From contig CM061235.1 in NCBI GenBank assembly GCA_030848705.1, forward strand, positions 130,680,228 to 130,744,227: 64,000 nt of DNA, in the 5' to 3' direction. Each line of letters starts with the position of its first letter. The first letter of the stretch is position 1. The DNA comes from Heracleum sosnowskyi. Taxonomy: Eukaryota; Streptophyta; Magnoliopsida; Apiales; Apiaceae. A model generated the notes under the pieces. That model worked only from the letters and a program-made list of their open reading frames with translations, was not told the origin of the DNA and made no database searches. The position numbers were made by a program, and so were the translations under genes. Positions 41,816 through 51,950 of this stretch are shown here, in pieces.

Positions 41816-42847
41816 TGTTAGGATTTATGGGTGATAGCTTAGAAGACAACTTAACTTTATGTTTTGTAATACTTAATTTCATTAAGTAGAACATATTGTC
41901 ACAACCAGAGTATGTTCTTGTAGCCATTTCATTTGTTGTAATAAACTTGTTTATAAATCTTGGAAGAAGTTCATTTGTTTGTTCAAGCCTCAAGGAGTAT
42001 ATCAGGATGACAGCAAGAATAAATATTACTGTCATCTCACTGACAGTAAGGTTACAAGAAGATAGCATGTTACAAGTCAAGACAGCATATTTACTCTGAC
42101 AGCAACATTGGCGGAAGCCTTGAGACAACAACTCTATATTCTCCTGACAGCAAGTTTGGAACTCCTGACAGCATCTATTGCGGGGATTTCTTACTGTCAC
42201 CAAAAGCACATTCTTGTGACAGCAAGCTTGGAGTTCAGGATACTGTCTCAAAGGGATAAACTTTGAATTGGGGATCTACCCAGTCAAACATGTGACAGTT
42301 TGGATGTTCAAGAAACAGGCATGCTGCAGTATCCCAACACTGCATCAGGTCTGCAAAGACTACGACAGAAGCTTAAGGGATCACAAGACCAAGCTCACAA
42401 TTCAAGAGTATGACAAATCAACATCTACTGGAATCGTGTTAGCTAAATATAGAATGTATCTAGATTGCTTTTCTTGTAATGATAAACCTGTCTGTATAGC
42501 AATTTAGGTAAGACACACGGGTAGGCAAATTGTAAGGAACTGCCACATGAAAATGACAGCAGCTCCACAAACCCGTGATGATAGAGATAGGATTAGTTTA
42601 CTTAGACTATATCTCATTCCATATTATGTATCACTTGAGAAATCGAAGCTTGAGAAAAACATACTTTCTCTTAAGGTTGTAGCAACACTTTCGCAAGATA
42701 AATAAAATATTTATTTTTTGAGAAAACTACTTGTGATTGCATTTCTTATAATGATAGGATTTAATCCTAGTTTTATTTTTTGAAGCATAGATTGAATTTT
42801 ATCAGTATTGTATTCAACCCACCTTCTGCAATACTCAAGGACCAACA
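41816..42847 (+). repeat. 3' LTR of the plus SIRE-like element
   Basis: 1032 bp, TGTTAGGATTTATGGG...AAGGACCAACA. It is followed at once by GGGTATTAATCATG of segment S copy 2. Multiple CTGACAGCAA/TGACAGTA strings give it a repetitive interior. Confidence 0.92.
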
Positions 42848-43075
42848 GGGTATTAATCATGTAAGAGGAAAGCACCATAGTTGCGACTTATGCTCAAACT
42901 TGAACAGAGTGTCTCTTTAATCTCAAAAAAACAACAAAAGGAGCGGCAGTACAATAAAGAGGGTTTATGTTGTAACTATACCCCCCAATTCCCCAAAGGC
43001 CCAACAGTATGTATGGTAAACGAATAAAATCGGAGAAATTGATGAAAATTGAAAAGAATAACCTATATTTATTGT
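42848..43075. repeat. Segment S, copy 2, right part
   Basis: Matches 19589-19815 and 45440-45478 plus 49470-49610 (GGGTATTAATCATG ... ATAACCT..TTTATTG). It ends at the start of the TRIM array. Confidence 0.85.
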
Positions 43076-44897
43076 CTTTGGTGGCGATTGGAGATTTGTC
43101 AGTGCCTTGTATCAAAAGTCTTCTAGAAAGGTGTTCAAACAGCGGGTTTTGCGAGTTGAATCATGGCGGTGCAAGATGTAGACAAATTTATCGCGGGTGT
43201 AAAACCAGCTCGGCCCAGAGGACAATTTCATACTAATGTGGAGTTAAGGCTCGCTGGCGGCCCAACAAGTGGTATCAGAGCTCAAGGTCTGGAGATGGAT
43301 CCTAGGGGTAAGGGGCTGCGGTATTTCGATGTGGGAGGTTCCCCTCGGTGGCAATTGGAGATCTATCGATGTGCCTTGTATCGAAAGTCTTCTTGAAAGT
43401 TGTTCAAGCAGCGGGTTCTACGAGGTGAATCGTGGCGGTGCAAGATGTAGACAAATTTATCGCGGGTGTAAGACCACGGGTTATGTGGTTCTTGGTTTGA
43501 GGGGAGGATTGTTGAGTGGTGTAAACCCAAGTACCACATCAAGGAGAAAAGAGAAAATACTCTTGTATATAAGCAGCCAAATAAACTCCATTAGTATGAG
43601 GCCTTTTGGAAGTGACCCAAAAAAAAATTCGTGTGGGCCTGGCTCAGAGCGAACAATATCATACTAGTGTGGAGTTATGGCTCGCTCGCGGCCCAACAAG
43701 TGGTATCAGAGCCCATGGTCTAAAGTTGGATCTTGGGGGTAACGGGCTGCGGTTGTTCGATGTGGGAGGTTCCCTTTGGTGGCGATTGGAGATTTGTCGG
43801 TGCCTTGTGTCGAAAGTCTTCTTGAAAGGTGTTCAAACAGCGGGATCTGCGAGCTGAATCGTAGCGGTGCAAGATGTAAACAGATTTGTCGCGGGTGTAA
43901 GACCACAGATTATGTGGTTCTTGGTTTGAGGGGGGGATTGTTGGGTGGTGTCAACCCAAATACCACATCGAGAAGAAAAGAGAAAATACTTTTGTATATA
44001 AGCGGCCAAATAAACTCCATTAGTATGAGGCCTTTTGGAAGTGACCTAAAAATAAATTCGTGTGGGCCTGGCCCCAGAGTGAACAATATCATACTAATGT
44101 GGAGTTATGGCTCGCTCGCGGCCCAACAAGTGGTATCAGAGCTCATGGTCTGGAGTTGGATCCTGGGGGTAACGGGTTGCGGTTGTTCGATGTGGGATAT
44201 TCACTTCGGGTGGCGATTGGAGATTTGTCGGTGTCTTAGAGGATTGATTTGCAAGATATATCTGTTTACATCAAGTCAGGGATAGTAGCTATTTTATAGA
44301 AGATAGACGACAAGTATATCAATCTCATTTAATAGAGATTATCTTCTGTAATAGAAATCGTAGATGTGTATCAACACATGATAGGTTTTACATATCGTAA
44401 AAACTTACACGAGTATTTTGTAAACCTAGAAGCTCTTAAGAACTCATAGTTTCTTGAGAGAGTTTGTATCAGTTTTTATAAAGATTAGTAAAAGCTGGTA
44501 TTGATTGTTTATATCTGTTTCAATTTCGATTATTTTGAACGATTATATTCAACCCCCTTCTATAATCGTTCTTTACTGGGCAACATCTTCTTGAAATGTG
44601 TTCAAGCAGCGGGTTCTGCGAGGTGAATCGTAGCGGTGCAAGATGTAGACAGATTTGTCGCGGGTGTAAGATCAAGGATTATGTGGTTCTTGGTTTGAGG
44701 GGAGGATTGTTGGGTGGTGTCAACCCAAGTAACACATCGATGAGATAAGAGAAAGTTCTCTTGTATATAAAGCAGCCAAATAAACTCCATTAATTTGAGG
44801 GCTTTTGGGAGTGATCCAAAAACAAATCCATGCGAGTCTGGACCAAAGCGGACAATATCATACTAATGTGGCGTTAAAGCTTGCTCGCAGGTCAACA
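43076..44897 (+). mobile_element. TRIM retrotransposon tandem array, right cluster (four LTRs)
   Basis: The order is internal, LTR remnant 43208-43267, internal, LTR 43510-43698, internal, LTR 43939-44128, interrupted internal, LTR 44708-44897. Full LTRs are 189-190 bp, and the regular period is 429 bp. TGGTATCAGAGC primer sites follow the first three LTRs (for example 43270-43281 and 43701-43712). GAGGGGAGGAT-type tracts precede the later LTRs. The last LTR is followed by non-TRIM sequence (ATTTGCCTGCAC). Such chains arise by unequal recombination between LTRs. No protein is encoded. Confidence 0.92.
44239..44587 (+). repeat. LTR fragment inserted in the TRIM array
   Basis: About 350 bp ending TTCAACCCCCTTCTATAATC...GGGCAACA, like the 3' end of Copia LTRs. 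The 5' part is missing or unrecognised. It lies in the TRIM internal region at nearly the same place where the left cluster was hit (just before TCTTCTTGAAA). Confidence 0.5.
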
Positions 44898-45478
44898 ATT
44901 TGCCTGCACAAGAAAGTTGGGAGATGGAGAAGACTCTCTGATATGCGATTTCAGCCGTTTGAATCCAACACCACAATACTCAAATACTATATAAGACGTT
45001 CACCAACAGCGAGACCTGCATCGAATGGATTCATATCAGGTATGTACGTCCATATATAGATAATACTCGTAGCTGTTCATATTCTCTGTGTAATCTGAAG
45101 GCTCGAAATCATTAAGAAAATGCGGATCATTAATCAGCTCGTCCATAAAACGTGGGGTTTACTTTTTCATCCTTTTTTAGTTCCACGCCCTCTAGACCAT
45201 TCTGTTTCATTTGTGGGAAGAGGAGAAAGAATGTGCATTCAGAGCACGTATGTTTAAAATTTGTTAACTATAGTAGCATACCACATTGTAGATTGCACTT
45301 CCCCTTGTATGAAAACAGATCAAATTATGAGGGTGTAGTCTCACCATCGATTTTAGTTCCTAGTTCCTATTTGATATATTATAGTACAGTATATTCTTTA
45401 TCATGCTTCCTTTGTGAACAACCTCAGAGTAAAAAGTAGGGTATTAATCATGTAAGAGGAAAGCACCATAGTTGCGAC
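44898..45478. repeat. Segment S, copy 3, left part
   Basis: From the TRIM edge through GACGTTCACCAACAG, CATTTGTGGGAAGAGG and GGGTATTAATCATG to the hAT insertion. The short stretch 44898-44998 is missing from copy 2. The last eight bases, GTTGCGAC, are the hAT target duplication. Confidence 0.85.
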
Positions 45479-48400
45479 TAGGGGTGAACAAAATCTGACC
45501 AACCCGCATAAACCGACCCAACCCGCCCCTTATTTCAGCCGAACAAGCCGACCCATTTGCAACCGAAATTTAATTGGTTTAAATTTTTCTCAACCCGAAT
45601 AAATTGGGTTGGGTCAGGGTTTAACAAATTTCAACTCTCACCCAACCCAACCCGTTATATTATAATACTTATAGGCCCATATGTTATTTAGCCCAACCCC
45701 CAACCCATTACATTTAGTCTGGTTACTTTAGATTTAACCTAGCTTTTTGACTCTTATCTCATTTGTAAAAAGCAGCCGCACTACACTGAGTCTCTCTCAC
45801 TCTCACTTCACTCATCCGCACCTTCTTCATCTCATCATCTGTGTCTCTTGTAAGATTTTATGTTTCTTTAATTTCTAATCTCTTGTTAATTGTTATCCAG
45901 TTATTAATTATTAATTGCTAATTTCTTATCCAGTTATGCTAATTGTTAAATATGTATCCCATCTCTTGTGTTTGTCTTGTTTAGTGTTTAGTGTTAAATA
46001 TTACGATTTTTTTTTTATGTTTATTGCTGGTAATGTTGTTTATATGAAGTAATGTTATTTTCATTGTTCAGTCATTGAATATTGTTGTTTATTGCGTTCG
46101 TGTGGAATTGTACTCTGCATTCTGGGTTGGTATTTACCTTGCAGGCTATTCAGTTCTGTACGGGTATGCGATGATAGTAGTGAGAAAGTTAATTTTAGGT
46201 TATTTCGGGCTTCATTAGGTTTTCTTTTCCAGTATGTGCAGTGAAGTCCTTACCAATAAGAGCTGGTAGCACACTGTTATTACCTTATATCGTGATTGAA
46301 GTCTGTTTTATATAGTTATGTGTTTTATGTGTTTACACTTTAATTTGTAATCTCTTGTTACTGTTTAGTGTTTAGTGTTTACAGAGTGTTCAGTGTTCGT
46401 TTTGTGTATTTATATGTATTTATATAGATTTTCGTCTTTATGTTTACTCAAAATTTCACAGTTCGCAACTTCTTTTTTAATTTTATGTTATGATTAATTT
46501 TAACTCTATGTCCAGGAACAACGTAATGGAAACGTACTTTGCAAATGTTACCCAAACACCATCCCTGATTCCTACTCCAAACACCACACCAAACACTAGC
46601 CACACTGCCCCAAACACTGACCCTACCCCTACTGCCCCAACTAATGATCCGATGATTATCCAAGATGATAATGCTCCTATCGAATTTAAATCTCCAAAGA
46701 AAGAAGCCGATGATGAGGCACACATTCTCAAGAAAAAACCTGTTCGAACCTCGGATATATGGGATTATTTTACTAAAGTGGCAGGTGGAAATCCCCAAGA
46801 TCCTAGGTGCACGTGTAATTATTGTGGTGCAGACTATGCTTGTCATAGTCGAAGGGTTGGAACGAGTAGTTTATGGGGACAATTGAAAAAATGTAAGAAG
46901 AATCCTCATAGGGCTGCTGATAAAAGGCAAAAGGTGTTAAGCTTTCATAGGACAACTGATGGGGGTTCAAATCTGTTGGCTGCGACGTTTAATAAAGTAA
47001 GGTGTCGTAATGCGTTGGCAAAGTTTGTGGTGAAGGATGAACAAGCATTTAGAGTAGTCGAAGGTGAAGGTTTTAAGGAATTTATCAATGAGTTACAGCC
47101 TAAGTTTGTTGTCCCTAGTAGGATTACTGTTGCTAGGGACGTGTACAACCTATTTACTAAGGAGAGGGCAAAACTAAAGGAAGAGTTGACAGCTGCTGGT
47201 CAAAGAGTCTGCTTAACAACTGATTGCTGGACAGCCAGGACTCAGATTTCATATATGTGCATAACTGCTCATTATATAGATGCCAATTGGAAATTGCAGA
47301 AAAGGATAATAAGCTTCAGTCAAGTGGCGAACCATAAAGGCGATACAATTGATAAGTTGATTGAGTCCTGTTTGCTTGAATGGGGGATAGAACAAGTATT
47401 TACTGTAACAATGGACAATGCTTCAGCCAATGATGTAGTTGTTGGTTTTGTAAAGAGAAAGGTACATGCGTGGAAAGGTTTTGTCCTTGGTGGGGAGTAT
47501 CTCCATGTGAGATGTGGAGCACACATTCTTAATTTGATCGTACATGACGGGTTAACTAAACTACATGATTCAATTGCTGCTATCCGCAATTCTGTGAGGT
47601 ATATTCGATCATCTCCTGCAAGATTGCATAAATTCAAAGCTTGTGTAGAGAAGGAAAGGATTGAGTACAAAGGGGGACTGGTTTTGGACGTTCTTACTAG
47701 GTGGAACTCCACTTACATGATGTTTGACGTGGCGCTAAAATTCGAGAAGGCATTTGCAAGATATGAAGAGGAAGACGACAAATTTCTGAGTTTCTTTATG
47801 GAAAAAGAAAATGGTAAGAAGACGATCGGGCCTCCTACCACTAATGACTGGGAATGTGCTTCCGTTTTTGTGAAGTTCTTGTCTACTTTCTACGAAGTAA
47901 CTTTAAAATTCAGTGGCACATTGCAAGTAACTTCAAATAACTTTTATCATGAGATCTGTGAAATTCACTCTCAACTGTCTGAATTAGCTGCTGTAAATGA
48001 TCCTTTATTATCTATAATGGCTGTTAGCATGAAGGAAAAGTACGACAAGTACTGGGGATATGCAGACATCATAAACCCCTTGTTATTTTTAGCCGTTGTC
48101 TTGGATCCTAGATACAAAATGAAGTATCTGAGGTACTGCTTTGAATCTGTATATGATTCTGAAATGGTTGCAAGAATTGTTGTCAAGGTGGAAGGGATTT
48201 TGCAACGCTTGTTCACGTTCTACAATGTTGAAACTGATGTTGCTGATAATAAGGTAATGATCTGCCTCTATAAATTTACTTTTATTGCTGATATTTAAAA
48301 TTTTAATATTGGTATTTATTCAATGATTAGTTATTGCTGACCTACTGAACTAATTTTTACAAACATTAGATATGTTCTGATCATATGATGTAATTTTTAC

Positions 48401-49469
48401 ATTAGATATTTGCACTTATAGAATTAATTTTTACAAACTGTTATGTTCTGATCATGTAATGTAATTTAATATTTTCTGCAGGATGTTGGACTTGATTGTC
48501 CACGTAAGGCTGCTGCCACGAAGGAACCTCGTAGAAGGAGGCTGTTGGAAAATTATCTGCAACAACAACAAATGAAGACTACTGAGAGTAAAAATGATGT
48601 TGATAGATACTTGATTGAAGAAACTATTAATCCAATGACTTCCGCATTCGATATACTAGTGTGGTGGAAGGATAACTCGAGCAGGTATAAAACACTATCA
48701 TTGATTGCTAGAGATGTACTAGCTATCCCGGTTTCTACGGTTGCTTCTGAATCTGCTTTTAGTACTAGTGGACGCATATTAGACCCATTTCGAAGTTCTT
48801 TGAGTCCAAAAATGTTGGAAGTGTTGGTGTGCACGCAGAGTTGGTTGAAGGAGGGGCGTGAAAGTGGGATAAAACCCAAAGGTTTTGTGGATGAAATCCA
48901 GTCTTATGGTTTTATAGAAGAAGGTAAAACAAATTTAATTAATTGGTATTAATATTATTTTCTTTTTAGTGTCTATTCTTATCTATATTCTTATTTTGTT
49001 ATTTGAAATTGTAGATAACCTGGACAAAGGCCAGGCCAGTGGTGCAACGCAAGACACAAGCAAGATGACCATTAACGTGGTCGAAGAATGATTCATCACA
49101 ACTCACAAACTTTATTATGATTTGAGTCTGAAGACTGAAATTTATTATTTGTACTTTAAGCTTATGACTTCTGTTAAGTTCACATTATGGATTATGTAAT
49201 ATTTTGGTATGTGGCAAATGGAACATTGGATTATAATTTGTCTCTTTTATATTAACATGACATTTGAGTTTTGGTATGTAATATTTGAATTTTGACATGA
49301 TAATATAATTGTATTTTAACCCAACCCGACCCAAACCGATATATTAATAAGAGGGTTGGGTTATACTTATTTTTTTTGATTAATGGGTTGAAATTTTACA
49401 AACCGAATGAATTGGATTGGGTCATTTTTTTACTCCTAACCCGACCGACCCAACCCGTGTTCACCCCTA
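45479..49469 (+). mobile_element. Full-length hAT DNA transposon, likely autonomous
   Basis: Perfect 12-bp terminal inverted repeats TAGGGGTGAACA / TGTTCACCCCTA and identical 8-bp duplications GTTGCGAC (45471-45478, 49470-49477). Subterminal regions are rich in AACCCGACCCAACCC-type repeats in both orientations. The 3991-bp element encodes one uninterrupted three-exon transposase. It inserted in segment S copy 3, about 370 bp upstream of the beta-propeller gene start. Confidence 0.95.
46490..49091 (+). CDS. hAT transposase (BED zinc finger, RNase H-like core, C-terminal dimerisation domain)
   Basis: Exons 46490-48253, 48482-48923 and 49015-49091; GT-AG introns; frame kept throughout; 760 residues. 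A BED-type finger lies at about 87-140 (Cys109, Cys112, then Cys135/His140). Catalytic-core landmarks are LTTDCW (Asp245), TVTMDN (Asp309), RCGAHILNLI (about 341-350) and TRWNSTY (Trp405). The dimerisation domain lies at about 643-711 (FDILVWWKDN ... VSTVASESAFSTSGR ... LEVLVCTQSWL). It cuts and pastes hAT elements in the nucleus. The start could also be ATG 46508 or 46526. A 5' leader intron from about 45850 (GTAAGA) to 46515 (TCCAG) would favour 46526. Without splicing intron 2, the frame ends nine codons later at 48952. No disabling change was seen. Confidence 0.93.
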
Positions 49470-49790
49470 GTTGCGACTTGTGCTCAAACTTGAACAGAGT
49501 ATCTCTTTAATCTCAAAAAAATAACAGAAGGAGCGGCAGTACAATAAAGCGGGTTTATGTTGTAACTATACCCCACAAAAGGCCCAATAATAACCTATCT
49601 TTATTGTAAAATGCTTCGTGATCATTCCATCATTAACCATTATCCTGTTGCAAGGGAAAATTAAAGAGATAAGGGTTGGTGTTGTTACTTTCAAAAACGA
49701 AAAAGATAAGATTTTCGGAAAATGACATTATTGTAATTTCTGTCTTCCACATTTTTTATTCTCATCATATACAGAAAGAACAGTCCTATA
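49470..49790. repeat. Segment S, copy 3, right part; proximal upstream region of the beta-propeller gene
   Basis: Continues S after the hAT element. It includes the empty site (ATTCCATCATTAACC near 49635) for the solo LTR of copy 1, and AAGGGTTGGTGTTG. It ends near CTCATCATATACAG just before the gene. No strong TATA box was picked out. Confidence 0.75.
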
Positions 49791-49835
49791 GTTAGCTAAA
49801 TCTAGTGGAGTGTGTGTTGCATGCACCAAGAAACA

Positions 49836-51950
49836 ATGGAAAAATCAAAACAAACCCACTTGTTATTATTTTTCTTGTTCAATTTGTTTGCTTTTTGTTC
49901 ATCGAACACTATAATTTTTGCAACTTTGGGCAGCAGAACCATGTACTCTTTTGACATATTTTCACTCCCCCTTGATTCCAACTCCGCTTCAGTCTCCGAG
50001 CTCCGATTAACCGACGGCCACTCCCTCAACTTTAATGGCCACTTTCCCACCTCAATTTCATCAAATCTTATGCAAAATGAAAAAGAAGAAGAAGAATCAC
50101 CGAAAATTCACCTGGTTTATTCCACCGAAAGAGAAGGTGTGTCCACTATCTATCTTGATATAATTTATAATTTTAATAGTGGAAGAAGAGAGATTCTTCA
50201 AGTTTCTACTGAGTCGACTCACCGAGTTCAGGTTCCGTTGTTTAAAAATAATAGTAATGGTGGAGTTTCGATGAAAGACAGGCCGAGTTTGGTGGGTGAC
50301 TCGTTGATTTACGTGTCGACTCACGAGAACCCGGGTGTTTCGAGAACGAGTTGGGCAGCTGTCTACTCGACTCAGTTGGTAACCGGGTTGACTCGGAGGC
50401 TGACTCCTTATGGGGTTGCTGATTTTAGTCCAGCAGTGTCACCTTCTGGGGTTTGGACGGCAGTTGCTTCTTTGGGTCATAAGGGTTGGGATGGGGAAGT
50501 TGAGGAACTCGGTACGGATATTTACGTGTTTTTGACTCGGGACGGATCGAAGCGAGTTAAGGTAGTTGAGCACGGTGGGTGGCCGAGTTGGGCCGATGAT
50601 TTTACTTTTTATTTTCATAGGAGAGGTGATGATGGATGGTGGAGTATTTACAAGGCAATTTTACCAACAAATGGTCAATTTAGTGTTGACTCGGTTTTGA
50701 CTCACCGAGTCACCCCACCCGGTCTTCACTCGTTCACCCCATCTGCTTCTACAACTAATAAAAACTTAATTGCCGTGGCAACAAGGAGACCTGGATCAGA
50801 TTATCGCCATATAGAACTATTTGATTTGGAAGCTAAGGAATATAAAGAATTGACCCGACCAGTTACTCCCAATGCCCATCATTTTAGTCCATTTTTTTCT
50901 CCGGATTCTAAACGGGTCGGGTACCACAAATGTAGAGGATCTACTCAGGGGATTCATAGTGAAAAGGCCTTGTTCCTGGAAAACCTTAGAAGCCCGACAC
51001 CCGAAATTTCTCTTTTTCGGGTGGATGGCTCATTTCCTTCGTTCTCACCGGATGGGAATCGGGTTGCTTTCGTAAACTTCCCGGGTCTTTATGTCGCAAA
51101 CATGGATGGTTCAGGTCGTCGGCAAGTATTAAGTGATATTGCATTTGCCAGTGCATGGGATCCAAAGCGGAAAGGAGTGGTTTATACAAGCACGGGGCCA
51201 ACATTTGAGAGTGAAAGTACAGAGGTTGATATAGTTTCTGTTAATGTCGATGACAATGATCATGAATCTAGCTACAAAAAGTTAACACAAGGAGGAGCTA
51301 ACAATGCTTTCCCATGGCCTTCGCCGGATGGAAAATGGGTTGTGTTTCGTTCGGGTCGGTCAGGTCACAAGAACTTGTATATAATGGATGCGGTTGAAGG
51401 TGAGGCGGGTGGGTTACACAGGTTAACAGAAGGTCCATGGAGCGATACAATGTGCAATTGGTCACCTGATGGCGAATGGATTGCATTTGCATCAGACAGG
51501 GAAATTGTTGGATCAGGTGGGTTTGAATTGTATATGATTCACCCGAATGGAACAGGACTTCGGAAGCTGGTTCAAAGTGGGTCGGTTGGACGGACTAACC
51601 ACCCGTATTTTAGCCCTGATGGGAAAAAGATAGCTTTTACTTCAGACTATGGTGCAGTTTCAGCTGAGCCAATTTCAAATCCTCATCAATATCAGCCTTA
51701 TGGTGATATATACACCATAAACGTGGATGGGACTGGATTGAAAAGGTTAACACATAATTCATACGAGGATGGGACTCCAGCATGGGGGCCTAATTTTATA
51801 AAGCCTGTGGATGTGGAGTGGGCTTACAACGAGGCGCAATGTTCTTTTGAGGATTTGTCATGGCTCCAAATAGATGGTCCTGCAAGTAGAAGCCACAAGA
51901 CTCGTGGTAAAAGTTTTGATGGTTCAACTAAAATACAGTGCCATGGATAG
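49836..51950 (+). CDS. TolB/DPP6-type WD40-like beta-propeller protein with signal peptide
   Basis: A single exon of 704 residues from ATG 49836 (ACAATGGAA); an upstream in-frame ATG at 49821 would add five residues. Residues 1-23 (MEKSK, then LLLFFLFNLFAF, ending CSS) form a signal peptide, so the protein is probably secreted or in the endomembrane system. Repeated blade motifs follow: FSPFFSPDSKRVGY, FPSFSPDGNRVAF, WPSPDGKWVVF, NWSPDGEWIAF and YFSPDGKKIAF, with YTINVDGTGLKRLT near the end. This is the PD40/TolB-like propeller of plant proteins annotated 'DPP6 N-terminal domain-like' (Arabidopsis At1g21670/At1g21680 type, from memory). No peptidase domain follows the propeller. The substrate or partner is unknown. 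The frame is intact. Confidence 0.9.
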   Translation: MEKSKQTHLLLFFLFNLFAFCSSNTIIFATLGSRTMYSFDIFSLPLDSNSASVSELRLTDGHSLNFNGHFPTSISSNLMQNEKEEEESPKIHLVYSTEREGVSTIYLDIIYNFNSGRREILQVSTESTHRVQVPLFKNNSNGGVSMKDRPSLVGDSLIYVSTHENPGVSRTSWAAVYSTQLVTGLTRRLTPYGVADFSPAVSPSGVWTAVASLGHKGWDGEVEELGTDIYVFLTRDGSKRVKVVEHGGWPSWADDFTFYFHRRGDDGWWSIYKAILPTNGQFSVDSVLTHRVTPPGLHSFTPSASTTNKNLIAVATRRPGSDYRHIELFDLEAKEYKELTRPVTPNAHHFSPFFSPDSKRVGYHKCRGSTQGIHSEKALFLENLRSPTPEISLFRVDGSFPSFSPDGNRVAFVNFPGLYVANMDGSGRRQVLSDIAFASAWDPKRKGVVYTSTGPTFESESTEVDIVSVNVDDNDHESSYKKLTQGGANNAFPWPSPDGKWVVFRSGRSGHKNLYIMDAVEGEAGGLHRLTEGPWSDTMCNWSPDGEWIAFASDREIVGSGGFELYMIHPNGTGLRKLVQSGSVGRTNHPYFSPDGKKIAFTSDYGAVSAEPISNPHQYQPYGDIYTINVDGTGLKRLTHNSYEDGTPAWGPNFIKPVDVEWAYNEAQCSFEDLSWLQIDGPASRSHKTRGKSFDGSTKIQCHG

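Larger units (their letters stand above)
23891..42847 (+). mobile_element. 5'-truncated SIRE-like Copia element, plus orientation, heavily nested
   Basis: What remains is the long extra ORF in pieces (23997-24631, 34543-37058, 40082-41680), a polypurine tract and one 3' LTR (41816-42847). The 5' LTR, gag and pol are missing, along with about 200 bp of flanking S, which points to one deletion. It is interrupted by an inverted element of the same family (24632-34542) and by a solo LTR (37059-40081). Confidence 0.8.

Noticed and set aside
41760..42251. Minus-strand 163-residue ORF
   Set aside because: It lies within the 3' LTR of the SIRE-like element and overlaps its edge; an antisense chance frame.
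46483..46846. Minus-strand ORFs opposite the hAT transposase N-terminus
   Set aside because: They are shadows of the Pro/Thr/Asn-rich transposase leader; no domain seen.
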